A stretch of DNA of 64,000 bases from Aradus depressus (lineage: Eukaryota > Arthropoda > Insecta > Hemiptera > Aradidae). Shown in pieces: positions 9,802-20,417 of the stretch (position 1 is its first letter; each line of letters starts with the position of its first letter). The position numbers and the translations under genes were made by a program. The notes below the pieces were generated by a model. It was not told the origin of the DNA and ran no database searches. It saw nothing but the letters and a program-made list of their open reading frames with translations. Location of the stretch: assembly GCA_963662175.1 (NCBI GenBank), contig OY759218.1, positions 19,062,480 to 19,126,479 of the forward strand, in the 5' to 3' direction.

Positions 9802-10557
9802 GATTCCGTACACCCAGATTCCGTACAGCTCAAAAATCTACCAGGTTCCGTACAAATAAAAAAAAAAAAAAAATCATCCCAGATTCCGTACAACTTTTTT
9901 TATTACTGTAGGCATTTTCAATCACATTTTGTAGAGACTTTGCACTCTCTATACGATTGCATAAATATACAATAGTATAGGTTTGTTTAAAAATGTTAAT
10001 TTTTTTTATTTTATTTTAAGTTTTTATTTTTTTATTTATTTTTTATTTTTTTGTTTTGACTATTAATCTAACTTTATTACATAGGAAATTTTTTTCAGAA
10101 ACTTTCCAATATCACCATCTTCCTCATATTTTAGAGTATTATTTTTAACTCTTTCGTCCAATTGGATATATTTCTTCTTTCTTTTCACACCTAAATTAAG
10201 TTCCATTCTTGTCAGCTTTGTCTCTGCTTTTTCAGCTTCAGTTTGCAAAACTTTGAATTTTGGATAGTATCTCGTGATTGAGACACTGATGCTGTTATTT
10301 TCACTTTCTGCTGCATTATTTGTTCTATGTCGCCTTCCATAACAATTCCATAATTCTATTGGATAAAAGTCATTCTCCAACCAATTATGAACAAAATAGT
10401 CCAACAATTCTTCCAACCGCTGACTTCGAACTGAAATTTGTTGACCAGGTTCCACATCTGGTTCAGTTGTACGGAATCTGGGATGATTTTTTTTTTTTTT
10501 AATTTGTACGGAATCTGGGAGATTTTTTAGCTGTACGGGATCTGGGTGTACGGAATC
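9802..10557 (-). mobile_element. MULE-like DNA element with repeat-built TIRs
   Basis: A 756-bp element with terminal inverted repeats of about 92 bp (9802-9894 and 10465-10557). Each TIR holds several copies of the 13-bp motif CCAGATTCCGTAC spaced by short A/T runs. It encloses a piece of MULE-type transposase (10063-10460, minus). I could not find a convincing target duplication, and a hAT-like terminus lies immediately outside the right end. Confidence 0.65.
10063..10460 (-). pseudogene. MULE-type transposase C-terminal fragment
   Basis: The minus-strand ORF (195 codons if read from 10650) has a first third that is translated TIR repeat and should be ignored. From about residue 75 it reads L-E-E-L-L-D-Y-F-V-H-N-W-L, then L-W-N-C-Y-G-R-R-H-R-T-N-N-A-A-E-S. 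The W-N-x-Y...R-T-N-N-x-x-E pattern with a following 'hydrophobic-P' stretch (R-Y-Y-P-K-F) is typical of the segment after the catalytic core in animal MULE transposases. The C-terminus is rich in Lys and Glu. The DDE core is absent, so it cannot be active. Confidence 0.5.
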
Positions 10558-10568
10558 GGGTGGACACC

Positions 10569-10634
10569 GTCTAAAGACTATAGAACGTTCTCTATCAGGG
10601 GTTCCTCGAAGTAATAAAGGTTTGGAAACACTGC
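10569..10634 (-). mobile_element. hAT-like terminal fragment
   Basis: Minus strand reads CAGTGTTTCCAAACCTTTAT then '..cgaggaacccctgatag', the usual look of a hAT-superfamily end (CAGTG start, 'ccaaac', 'ggaacccct'). The other end was not found. The MULE-like element may have inserted into it. Confidence 0.5.
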
Positions 10635-10859
10635 TATATAGAATAACCATGTCTAATTAGACTAAATGCACCAAAATTCGAGTAGCGTCAAATCGTGTCT
10701 AAACATGACTAAATGTGTATAATAATTAGAGACTATTTAGAATAATCATGTCTAATTGTGACTAAACACGTCGAAATGTGTCGATTAAAGCTATATAGAC
10801 TTACCAAGTCTAAATATGATTAAATATATCTAGAAGTGGGGGTGAAGTATAGAAAAAGG
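10635..10859. repeat. Degenerate 'gtctaatta-gac' short tandem region
   Basis: Loose repeats of 'gtctaa-atgactaaatgtgtc' type spaced about 60 bp. The same motif occurs at 9680-9770 on the far side of the MULE-like element, so this was one region before insertion. Confidence 0.5.
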
Positions 10860-10973
10860 TCCCAAATCCCCTTGAATTTTCCCAGTATTGAAAATTTCGA
10901 GATCCCGAAGTCTCGGGGAATTGAAAATTGGTCCGGGTTTTCGAACGCCAGTATGTAACCACTCACGGAGGCC
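10860..10973 (-). mobile_element. SINE gamma, tRNA-like head
   Basis: Minus strand starts 'ggcctccgtgagtggttac' (A-box-like) with 'gcgttcgaaaaccc' (B-box-like) 30 bp on, then 'aattttcaattccccgagac' and 'ttttcaatactgggaaaattc'. This is a third SINE type, distinct from alpha and beta. Only one copy is seen here. Confidence 0.5.
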
Positions 10974-11157
10974 CTATCATTATACCTTCTTATATATTGA
11001 GGATCGTGGATGTCTGTAATTTACCGTTCCAATCTCATGGGCTAATTGCAGGTTTATGCCTGGTTAACAAATGTCTTTCCCTGAAAAACAATATTTTCAG
11101 CTAATCTCCTTATGAATATTTATTGTGGGTCTATATAGGTTACGAGAGGTCAGGAGA

Positions 11158-11639
11158 TCAGCCCTTGATAGGATGTGTCAAATGGATTTCGTTAATATGC
11201 CCCAAGCACGAGACCCTGCTCCCCAAAATCAAGCAAAACCTCTCCCCACTTAACTGTTTTGAAGGTTTTCGTTTCAAACAAAATCTATAAATGTATCTGC
11301 TTTGGTACAGTTGGGGACAAACCATTCCAAACCGCGCTCCTAGATCACATTGAGACTCACAGACCCCACCCATTTTCTCACAATATTTTTTTAACATTAA
11401 AAAAAATAGTGATTTGGGGATAGCTTGAAAAAAATAGAAAAAGATATTACAAAACTTTTTTTATTATTATTAGTGCATATTTGTCATTTTGGAAACATGT
11501 TTTGGTTGCATTCCATCTTTCCTTTTGATAAATGTAGTGAACTATCTAGAATTCAAGGTAGTTTACTTATTAACATTTTTTGTAGAGATATTGTGAAACA
11601 CTTAATAAAATATAATGAATTTATCAAGATTTCAATTTG
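11158..11639. other. No gene recognised
   Basis: Short ORFs at 11158-11397 (minus) and 11425-11640 (plus) show no known motif. Confidence 0.35.
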
Positions 11640-12260
11640 AGACGGAAATTCATATTTTCCGACCTCTGGTTCCAAAAACGATTAGAAAAAAAGTCTGTCT
11701 ATGTGTGTGTTTGTAAACACAATAACTCCTTCTAGTATGAATGTATCGAAACGAAAGATCCCTATAAGGACACCTCCACGGGAAACAATTTGAAAATAGG
11801 GTAAAAGAACTCATATCAGAAATGGGGTTAAACACTGACACAACTCAGTAAAATCAACTTTTGCACAACACATCAACGAAAACAAAACTGTGTATCTTTA
11901 TTTTATGTATTTTTATAATTTTTGCTTATTATTCATATATTTATTATTGTCATCTTTGATTTATTTCATATATGCATACCTATATATTTGTATTCTAATC
12001 AGCACATACTATTTCAAAAATTTTCTTTCATTATTATGATTTTTATTTGAGGCGAAATTTTATTTTTAATGTTTTCCATATTTTTAAGACTTAACTGTAC
12101 AGGAGGGACAGAGAAAAACACCGTGGGGGCTGAAAAAGGGGAAAATTTGGATTGTAATCTGGTTGAACTTCCATTTAGTATTTGTTAAGTCGTGGCTGAA
12201 GATGGTAGCAATACCGAAAGTACTCCTATATATTTAATATATTTTGTGAAATAAACAATA
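11640..12260 (+). repeat. Family C repeat with hammerhead-like end, copy 1
   Basis: Matches 18690-19500 on the opposite strand over most of its length, for example 'tcaacttttgcacaacacat', 'atttgaggcgaaatttta' and 'acttaactgtacagg'. It starts with a family A-like block (11640-11780) and ends with the hammerhead motif at 12192-12229 and 'ttttgtgaaat-aacaata'. Copy 2 has about 200 extra bp in the middle. Confidence 0.75.
12192..12229 (+). ncRNA. Hammerhead ribozyme variant, GUAC type
   Basis: CUGAAGA, one extra U, stem II GGUA/UACC closed by a GCAA tetraloop, GAA, loopless stem III AGUACU (self-complementary), C17, then a weak stem I (GUGG with CUAU, including wobbles). A better-paired relative lies at 21079-21114. 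Confidence 0.55.
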
Positions 12261-12587
12261 TTTTTAAAAAACATACGTTTTTCTTTATATTTCGTAGTTA
12301 ACTATGATAAAACTTAGGTTATATAATATTATCCTTGTAGCAAACAACAACCCTTTTATTTTTTAGTCACTTTTATTTAATCATTTATTCTTATTTATTA
12401 TATATATTCTTTTTTTTTAACTTTGTATTTTTTATTTTTGGGGGCTTAGCACAAACACCGTAACAATAATGTTCGAATACATTTTGTGCATTCTGTGTTG
12501 ATATAGTGGAAATACTAATAAATAAAATAAAATGATAGATAAAACACTTTTTTTGAACACTTATATTGTCTAATTCCACAAACATAT
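12261..12587. other. AT-rich segment, no gene recognised
   Basis: The minus-strand 64-codon ORF at 12391-12585 is low complexity and has no motif. Confidence 0.35.
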
Positions 12588-12634
12588 ACCTAAATGTGTA
12601 CCGGTTTCGGCTTACGCCATCGTCAGCACAAGGT
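12588..12634 (-). ncRNA. Hammerhead ribozyme variant, best single structure
   Basis: 47 nt. Stem I is ACCU plus GUG on the 5' side and CAC plus AGGU on the 3' side, around an internal loop. The box is CUGACGA followed by an extra U. Stem II is GGC/GCC closed by a GUAA (GNRA) tetraloop. GAA is followed by the loopless, self-complementary stem III ACCGGU and then A17. Every conserved hammerhead core base is present and seven base pairs support stem I. Confidence 0.8.
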
Positions 12635-12639
12635 TCAAC

Positions 12640-13659
12640 AATAATTGAGATATTTTCCTGGCATACGTATTTATATTAACCTAAGAGTACCTGAGGTGAA
12701 AGGGTCCCCTTCCTCTGGTGAAACCAGGAGGTGGAAATCTCTATTCTAACAGTAATAACCAACTGTGCACTTATTTGAAAAACAAGAAAATAAAATTAAA
12801 ATAAAACCAAAACTAACATTCCAAAACACAATTAACCTAGGTTAATATTACCATAGATATCTGTTAGCTGAGAGGAATTAACAAAGAAGAAATGATACGA
12901 AATTTCATATCCAAAACGGGACACCACCCATCGATGTTCAACCGAGGCGGCTCAACTCAAAGAAGTGTGTGTGTGTGTGTAACAAAGTATGTAAAGAATG
13001 GATCAACGCAGATTTAGTATGACTCAGAAGTTCCTGAGTAAGACACCTAATGGTATTTAAATCAGTCGGTGAATTGGTTTCAACGCGAGAGCTATTAATT
13101 TTCCCCGGGGAATTATATTACCGGTGAATCACCGAAAAATTTGTTGTTGTCATTTTTCAATGACGAAACATTTATTGCCAGTCCATCATTTTTAAATTAC
13201 AGTTTTCTATGATGAAAAACAATGAGTAGATATGACTCTCTCATTATACAAGTGTTATTGTTTAAATGGGGATTTGATATGATATTTTGGTTAAGTAAAG
13301 CTAGCGTGCGACCTCCCATTAAAAACATTGATTACTCTGGGGTAAGATGGTGGGTGATCTACTCGTAGATATCTGGTCGGTGGAACAGAGGTGGGTCGGT
13401 GCTCCTAACTTTCACGGATTGTCACTTCTCACGAAATTGACTTTAACATAAATCAATTCCAAACTCACCCCAATTAGAAACTCCCTCTTTTAAAAGTGTA
13501 ACGGACAGCCGTAAGTCGATCTGTAGGGGACCTCCTGCGTGTATCAGGGCAGTCGTTCTCCCTGAAGTTATGTCATCGGTCACAAGTTCCTTCTTGAGAA
13601 ATTCAAAGAGAAGTAGACTCTCATTTTGACCTCTGCAGATTAAATATCATTATCGACAC
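12640..13659. other. Unassigned, no gene seen
   Basis: Contains a (TG)n run near 12967 and a fragment of a family A end near 13117-13140 ('ccggtgaatcaccg'). No coding sequence is supported. Confidence 0.35.
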
Positions 13660-14413
13660 ATTCCCTTTCGGATGATTCCGCTAAAAAATAATAAATGTCA
13701 CCATATGAGGTTTTGGATTCACATATATAATTTCGTGCCGATACATTCATTCTATCGGGAGTTATAGTGTTCAAAGACACTCAAAAGCAGCATTTTTTTT
13801 TTTTTTTTATATTTGGAATCTGGAGATCGGAAAACATGAAATTCTGTTGAAAACTCCGCATAATTTTTGACTGATTACATAACTTCCCCTATACTTCGTA
13901 TAGCTGGGAAAGTAAAACTGCTGTCTGTTTGTTTGTCTGTGAACACGATAACTCCCAGCAGAATGAATGCATAGACACGAAATTTTACCCTATAAGGACT
14001 ACACCTAATAATATTCAGGCAAAGAGAATGGGAAACAACACAAAATTTTGAATAACTGCCGTTGTAATGAAAGTATTGACACGAAATTTCATGTGTAAAT
14101 TAAAAAGCCCATGAGGGCAACAGATATACCTTTCAGCTAAATCGGTAGAAGGAGAGGTAAGGTCAACATAAAAACCCCTATAAATGAATGTAACGTCTTG
14201 AAATTTTATAGATGGCACCTATTAATTTCCCAGAAAATACCGAAGGGTAGGGGGCTCGATTTGAAAATCCTAATAACTGCCGATGTAATGAATTTATTGA
14301 CACACAATTTAGTATGAGGATTCAGAAGTCTCTATGTAGGTGAACTACAGATTTTTAGCTCATATGCTCGATTGGTCTTGGAGAGAGAGCTAAAACTTAC
14401 TTTAATAATTCGT
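13660..14413. repeat. Family A, head-to-head pair
   Basis: 13680-13915 is a plus-orientation 3' half reaching the 'cccctatacttcgtatagct' palindrome. From the same palindrome a minus-orientation copy runs on through 'aacacgataactcccag', three modules and 'ggtcttggagagagagc'. It is interrupted at 14413 and resumes at 14849-14885 ('gctaaggaaattcactgcca'). The two copies share one palindrome. Confidence 0.8.
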
Positions 14414-14835
14414 CGTCATCATCATCAATGTAGCTCTACAACCCGCTGACGAGTCTTGACTTCCTGCTGTCATCCAGTTACGGATCCCGATGCTCCTGGC
14501 GTCTTTTGCCACTCAGTCAGACCATCGCAGCCTCGGTCTTCCCACTATCCGACATCCATATAAGGGCTCAGATAGAAGTTTCTCCGGGATCATATCTTCA
14601 TGCATTCTGGCGACATGGCCGGCCCATCTAGGTCTGCCCAGTAGCAATGTCTGGCTCGTTGTACAGCTCGTACACTTCCTGATTGCTTCTGTACCTCCAT
14701 TCTCCTTCGTCGCAAACGGGGTCCCGCTCCTTGGCTTTAGTTGTGGTGTTTCCGAGCCATATGTGAGTACAGGGCGGATTAGCGTTTTGTACATGACCGT
14801 CTTTGTGCGCCGAGACCAGTTGTTTCCGTAGCCGG
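14414..14835 (-). pseudogene. RTE-like LINE 3' fragment with 13-bp target duplication
   Basis: Flanked by perfect copies of TTTAATAATTCGT (14401-14413 and 14836-14848). The minus-strand 3' end is a short ATGATGATGACG-type microsatellite, as seen at RTE-like 3' ends. The ORF at 14513-14794 carries M-Y-K-T-L-I-R-P-V-L-T-Y-G-S-E-T, then R-W-A-G-H-V-A-R-M and G-R-P-R-L-R-W, the C-terminal signature of insect RTE-like reverse transcriptase proteins, with an internal deletion between them. It is 5'-truncated and dead. Confidence 0.9.
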
Positions 14836-14885
14836 TTTAATAATTCGTGCTAAGGAAATTCACTGCCAGTGATTCACCAGCGATA

Positions 14886-15367
14886 CCTCAGTCTATTGCA
14901 GACTGAAGGAAGGATCATAGGAAATGCTTCTGAGCTTTCGAAAGTTCTCATCTCACTCAAAGTTCAATGATAACTAGAGATGTATAATTCAGCGTGTCTT
15001 AGTTTGCACAGGTTCGTTTTTAACTGGAAGACCCAAGTTTAAAGCACAATACTTATTGCATTACCATACAAGCAAAAAAAAAGTTAAGAAACATTTTAAA
15101 TTAACACAAAAAAAGCAACCTATTTTACAAATGGAGCAGTATTCGAGGAGAAAAGAAACTTCGTTCGTACAACAACTTTATAATACTTTCCCGTTATACA
15201 AAAGTAGGAGATATGGTAACAACACTAAGAAGAATGAACAGAAAAAGAAATGGGGCGAGGAAAACGGCCAAGAGACAGTTGTGAATTAGGACTTGCAATC
15301 CCGAGATCCAATTTCAATTCTGAAAATCCATGGATTCTAAATTTTTTATGAAATTCTCTATTAATTA
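14886..15367. other. No gene recognised
   Basis: A Lys-rich 77-codon ORF at 15056-15289 has no motif. Nothing else is supported. Confidence 0.35.
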
Positions 15368-15525
15368 TTAGGGAAAGAAAAATATAGTCCTTTTCCCACA
15401 CAAGATATGTATATTTAGAGAGCGCTTTCATTTGTTTCCATTCTCAGATCCATTTTTGTTACTTTGAAAGCGCTCATCTTAAATATATATCTTGTGTGGA
15501 AAAGGACTATATTTTTCTTTTCCTA
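15368..15525. repeat. Inverted repeat, arms about 60 bp
   Basis: 'agggaaagaaaaatatagtc' through 'agagcgctttca' on the left pairs with 'tgaaagcgct' through 'gactatatttttcttttcct' on the right, with few mismatches and a spacer of about 33 bp. The right arm is also the start of the tandem duplication that follows. Confidence 0.8.
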
Positions 15526-16190
15526 ATCTTCGAGTTTCCCAGAAAATTTTGTATTAATCCGTCCCGCGGATTAGTCTGTCAGACGCAGTTTTGGGTCTAA
15601 TATAAATTCGCTTTAGCCTACAAAAATGAGATAAAAAATTACTATCCGCCTGTGTGTGTGTCACGATAACTTCTGATAGAATGAATGAATCCATACGAAA
15701 TTTTATTTGTGAATCCAGGATCCTCTAAGGACGACACTTATTGATTTTCAGTCAAATAGGCCATTGGGAGGGGAGAATTAGGGCGAATGGAAGGGTCATC
15801 AACCCAAGAAACCCAATAACTGCCGATGTTAAATATATCTTAAATATATATCTTGTCTGGAAAAGGACTATACTTTTCTTTTCCTAATCTTCGAGTTTCC
15901 CAGAAAATTTTGTATTAATCCGTCCAATGTGAGTCTGTCAGATGCAGTTTTGGGTCTAATATAAATTCGCTCTAGTGGCCGACTCCGAGTTACAAAAATT
16001 AGAAAAAAAATTACTATCCGCCTGTGTGTGTCACGATAACTAGAATGAATGAATCCACAAGAAATTTTATTTGTGAATCCAGAATCCTCTAAGGACGACA
16101 CCTATTGATTTTTAATGGGAGGGGAGGATTAGTGCGAATGGAAGGGTCATCAACCCAAGAAATCCAATAACTTCCGATGTGCTGAATGCC
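15479..16190 (-). repeat. Tandem duplication of a 355-bp unit containing family A
   Basis: Two units beginning 'cttaaatatatatcttgt' (near 15479 and 15838) run in parallel through 'ttgtattaatccgtcc', 'agttttgggtctaatataaattcgc' and a family A module to 'gggtcatcaacccaagaaa'. They differ by several substitutions and small indels, so the duplication is not recent. Family A continues to about 16275. Confidence 0.85.
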
Positions 16191-16329
16191 CAAACGTTCG
16201 ATTGGTTTTGGAGGGAGAGAGAAAACTTAATTGATTAATTCGTGCTGGGGAAATACATTGTCGGTGATTCATCATCGACATTTTGATTTTGACATTGTTT
16301 AGGAGTGTCCGGCGACTAGAACAAAACAA

Positions 16330-16695
16330 CTGCATTTTTGAGCTCTAACTCAAAAACGATTGTTGCTATGAACATTTGAGATGAAGATGTCAAATGTGCT
16401 AACTTACATCAGATTAGATTTTGGCAAAAATCTGACGAAAATTAAGATGACTTTACTTCTGGGCGTTAGTACATTTTACAAGGTGTCGCTTATATTTTTA
16501 TCCTATTCGAAAATATCTTCAATTAAAAGTAAAGTAGAGAGTATTAAGAGGCAGGCTTTTATATGAAAAACATTTTTTAGAAGATTTCGAGATATATGCC
16601 GAAAAATTAGTTCTATACAATACACACTTTCCAACTTCTAGAATGCCCTCAGATTTGATATAAGACCAAAGATAGTACAATACATTTATATGAAG
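16330..16695. repeat. Family B-like fragment
   Basis: 'gagctctaactcaaaaacga' and 'cctcagatttgatataagacc' echo the family B copies at 1040-1300 and 62380-62830. Confidence 0.4.
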
Positions 16696-17040
16696 TAAAG
16701 CGTCGATTATCCGAACGTCATTTATCTGAACTGAAACCATCTAAAGATGAAATCGAAATCGACGAGCCTGACAATGAACCCGCTAAAATGTTGGAGGCGT
16801 TGAGCAACGTCGGTGTTTTCACTGATGGTGATGTAGAGAACATGAATGAGTGGCTACTTGTGGACAGTGACGATCCAGAGTATGAGATGCTGACAGACGA
16901 TGAAATTGTTCACGAATTACTAAATGACAACGATCACACAGAGGATGGTGATACAAATGACGGTCCGAATGGAGATTATCCGAACTATTTGATTATCCGA
17001 ACTACCCCATACAACATTAGTTAGGATAATCGACGCTCTA
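16696..17040 (+). mobile_element. pogo/Tigger-like internally deleted element
   Basis: Terminal inverted repeats AGCGTCGATTATCC (left) and GGATAATCGACGCT (right) lie inside TA-containing flanks, with repeated 'gattatccgaact' motifs next to the right end. It encloses the C-terminal acidic tail of a transposase ORF. Confidence 0.7.
16733..17024 (+). pseudogene. pogo/Tigger-type transposase C-terminal tail
   Basis: Open from about 16733 to the stop at 17022-17024, about 96 residues. The composition is very acidic (repeated Asp/Glu, for example D-S-D-D-P-E-Y-E-M-L-T-D-D-E-I-V), which is usual for the tail following the DDE domain in Tigger/jerky-type transposases. No DDE or HTH region is present. 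The last residues are read through the element's own right terminus (repeated I-I-R-T). Confidence 0.55.
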
Positions 17041-17148
17041 ATGTAGTTATTGTAACACATGGTAACGAATTTGAAAAAAATGTTTTTATTATTATAGTTT
17101 TTTATTAAAAATAATAAAAAAATAATAAAAAAGGGCCATAACAGGATT

Positions 17149-17366
17149 TTACCAACCACTTTTGTACTAATTACTCCCTCCACCTCCTCTCAAAATCATT
17201 TCATACTGGCGTTATTGGATATAAGAACGTCTGCTTCAGAATTACAGTGAAAATGAAAACCGCTGATGCCAACACATTACTTTCATATTTCCAGTAATGC
17301 TAGTATGAAATAAATTCGAGAGGGAGGAGCTGGAGGAATAATCTGTAAAAAAGTGGTTGGTTTAGG
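17149..17366. repeat. Inverted-repeat (MITE-like) element
   Basis: Left 'accaaccacttttgtacta' through 'ctccacctcctctc..tttcatactggcgttattgg' pairs with right 'ccagtaatgctagtatgaaa' through 'ggaggagctggagg..agtggttggt'. Arms are about 70 bp with some mismatches. A single arm of the same family occurs at 34495-34590. Confidence 0.75.
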
Positions 17367-17834
17367 AAATTCTTTTTAAGGTCATATCACCTATTACTTT
17401 TATTCGATTTTTAGTGGCTATATAGTGATGTTGACATAGAATGCAAAAATCTATTTTATAATTTTTTGAATTGACATTACTTTTTGGTCAAATTATTGAA
17501 CAATAGTCAAAAGAAAGAGTCAAAATTGGATTGAGGTTGAGGGGAAATGGTGAGGAATTGAAGAACGTGCGAATCGTTTGGCAGTCCAAAGAAATGTAAT
17601 GTACAGATCCCGTTATGCTACTATTGTGAACCATGTCCGTGCCAAACAGAATAAACGTAGCTCCCACGGGATTCGGAGATCTCTGTAGTCCTCACTATAG
17701 CTAGACTGTCAACCGGAAAACATACAGACAGTCGTTGGATCAGTCAAGGGCAATGAGGGTTCCCAACGAGGTATTTCAAAAATCGGGCTTACAAAAATAA
17801 GCGGCAATGTTTAAGCTGTCGCTCTCACTCTAAA
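17367..17834. other. No gene recognised
   Basis: No ORF above chance and no recognised repeat. Confidence 0.35.
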
Positions 17835-18135
17835 ACCAATTTACTGAGTGAGCTGAAAATTAATAGTTGACTGACATAGGAGCTCTTGAATCTGCATACT
17901 AAATTTTGTGTCAATACATTCATTACATCGGCATTTATTGGGGTTTTTGAGTTGAGCCCCCTCATATCCCCTCGTCTGTTCTACCGATTCCACTAAAAAT
18001 TCATAAGTATCATCCTTATGGTGTCTTGAATTTACATAAGAAATATTGTGCCGGTACATTAATACAAGGACATTCATTAAAGTTTTGTGTTATGCCACCT
18101 CTCTTGGCCGATTTTACTGAAAATCAATAAAAAAT
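17835..18135 (+). repeat. Family A partial copy
   Basis: 'aaattttgtgtcaatacattcattacatcggcatttattgg' and following modules to 'ccgattttactgaaaatcaa'. Lacks both ends. Confidence 0.75.
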
Positions 18136-18689
18136 AAAAAAAGTCACAGGGTATAGTTGTTAAGTCTTAAAATGGTCAAAATGATTTAAGTGTACTGTGA
18201 TCATCTCCCAAGCCATCTGCGCACTGTGAAGAAGTTGGGAGCTCAGGACTCTAATACTATCGGAATTATAAAGATGTGGGTTTCTTGGTATCTTGTAAAA
18301 TTGTGTATGTTTTCGGTTAAATCAACGTAATCTACTTCTTTGAGGAATCATTCACGAAATAACTGCATTTAACCATTTATTCAACTATTTCAAATGGAAG
18401 AGGTGTTTTCGGTTAAATCAACTTGCTCAACATTGGAGAGGCATCATTCACGAGTATTTCAAAGAGTATGGTTAATAATTGGGTAAGTGTGTGTAAAAAT
18501 TATGTAAGTGTGGTCAATAATTAGGTAAGTGATGGGGAATGATTAGGTAACTAAGGAAAAATCCAAGAAAGGATTAACAATATTCATTTTCATTCACTCC
18601 TATAAATTTAGAAGGTATATGATTATTAATGAAAAAATGGATTTACACGATTAAGTAAAAAAGTGCTGCCCTGAAAAGTTACCAATTAT
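18136..18689. other. No gene recognised
   Basis: Contains a short imperfect duplication of 'tttcggttaaatcaact' (18311 and 18407). No gene is seen. Confidence 0.35.
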
Positions 18690-19560
18690 TCCCTGTGACC
18701 ACAGATATATACGATGGGGGGAGTACTTTCGATATGCTACCCTTAACAAAAACTAAATGGAAGTTAAACTAGTTTATAATCCAAACGCTACCCTTTTTTC
18801 AGCCCCCACGGTGTTTTTCCTGTCCCTACTGTACAGTTAAGTCTCAAAATATGGAAAACATTAAAAATAAAATTTCGCCTCAAATAAAAATCTTAATAAT
18901 GAAAGAACAATTTTGAAATAGTATGTGCTGATTAAAATACAAATATATATGCATTTATGAAATAAATCAAAGATGACAATAATAAATATATGAATAATAA
19001 TAAATATTATAAAAATACATAAAATAAAGATACACAGTTTTTTGAAGACGTAAGTACGTATATACACGTATACAGACTGGAGGATTATATTATTGGCGAT
19101 AAAAGGGGTGAGTATTTGAGATTGATCGTTCATTTCCTATTTGTAGTATTCTGTTTATTTCCAGTTGTTCCAGTGAGTTGAGTAATGTACCTTTATCACA
19201 AAAATGTAAGTATTGTAAGCCTGTATTTATATCGAAATGGTGTTGGTTTTCGTTGATGTGTTGTGCAAAAGTTGATTTTACTGAGTATTGTGTCAGTGTT
19301 TAACCCTATTTCTGAAACGTGTACTATTACCTACCCTATTTTTAAATTGTCTCCCGGAGAGGTGTCCTTATAGGGATCTCTTCGTTTCGATACATTCATT
19401 TTAGAAGGAGTTATTTTGTTTACAGACAAACACATAGACAGACTTTTTTTTAATCGTTTTTGGAACTAGAGGTCGGAAAATATGAATTTCCAGTGACAAA
19501 TGAACATCGGATTTCAGGCCGATTACATAACTTCATCTATACTTTGTATAACTGGAGAAG
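18690..19560 (-). repeat. Family C repeat, copy 2 (inverted relative to 11640-12260)
   Basis: Reverse complement of copy 1, including 'cccccacggtgtttttcc', 'acgttgatgtgttgtgc'-type sequence and the family A-like block at 19380-19560 that ends in a 'tatactttgtataactgg' palindrome. The hammerhead end near 18720-18740 is damaged: GAAAGUACUCC is kept but the CUGANGA box is lost. Confidence 0.75.
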
Positions 19561-19714
19561 TAAAAAAAAACAACATTAATTTTGCATAAAATATTGAGTA
19601 TTATTTTAGCTTGAAGGCACTTAAACAGTTATAAATCTAATTAACTATAATTTATTTTAATTTATTTATTTTAACATTAACTGTAAGTTTGTAACATTAC
19701 CCAAAACAAAAATT

Positions 19715-19960
19715 CGACGGTGGATCAACGGGAATGTACTTCCCCAGTGCAAATTAATCGACTATGTTTTTCTCTTCCAGTGAAACCAACCGATTTAGTT
19801 GAAAATGAGAAAGTAACTCAGGGAGTTTTCAAATTTCAGTTAGCTGAAAATCAGTAGGTGGAGTTTTAGATGCAGATATAAAATTTCGTGTCGACATATT
19901 CATTCTACCGGGAGACACGGTGTCCACATACACACAGATAGACACGAATTTCTAACCGAT
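19715..19960 (+). repeat. Family A 5' half and fused 3' part
   Basis: 'gtggatcaacgggaatgtac' plus 'ttccccagtgcaaattaatc', then a jump to the 3' modules ('gttagctgaaaatcagtaggtg..ttcgtgtcgac') and 'cacacagatagacacg'. Internal deletion. Confidence 0.75.
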
Positions 19961-20094
19961 TGCATAAAATATGCTCTGTAGCTGCATTTCGAATAGTCAT
20001 GGATGAAATAAATTAGAATAATTTCAAAATACTAGGTTAATTAAAGTTATTTTTTCTTAATGAAATATCCTTCAGACATGTGATCATGTGCAGT

Positions 20095-20290
20095 CGAGCG
20101 ACAACGACAGAATGATTGTCTCTACATTTATTACATCCGCGGTTATTAAAGTTTTTGAGTTGAGCACCTTTCCCCACTCCTTTTGGCCGATTTAGTTCTA
20201 AATAAATATTGATTGATTGCAGGGGTGGGTTTTGTACTCATGTTATACAAAGCTTGAGGTCCATATTCACCAGTTAAATTAATTTTATTG
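20095..20290. repeat. Family A scrap and 3' tail of a LINE
   Basis: 20110-20200 is a family A module. 20217-20290 ('gattgattgcaggggtgggt..gtactcatgttatacaaagc') matches the 3' end of the LINE at 40981-41360, whose minus-strand terminus is a CAATCAATC microsatellite. Confidence 0.6.
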
Positions 20291-20417
20291 AAAGCCTGGG
20301 CTAGATTTCCTCCTCCTCCATAATCTTGATTTTTATAATTTTTTAAAATTTATTTTGTGTTCTTCTATATATTTATCAATGAAAACTGACTTTATTGCAG
20401 AGATATTGTAAAGTAAC

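Noticed and set aside
10460..10650. N-terminal third of the 195-codon ORF as part of a transposase
   Set aside because: It is translated TIR repeat (repeating P-D-S-V or P-D-P-V units), so the protein start is artificial.
13885..13910. loxP-like sequence (TATACTTCGTATA) suggesting a recombinase site or vector contamination
   Set aside because: The palindrome is part of family A and recurs in diverged form at many copies (for example 24985, 43060, 47040). The second loxP arm and spacer are absent, so it is a repeat feature.
16788..17024. Stand-alone host gene for an acidic 78-residue protein
   Set aside because: It is bounded by pogo-like terminal inverted repeats and its last codons read into the terminus, so it is the tail of a transposase.
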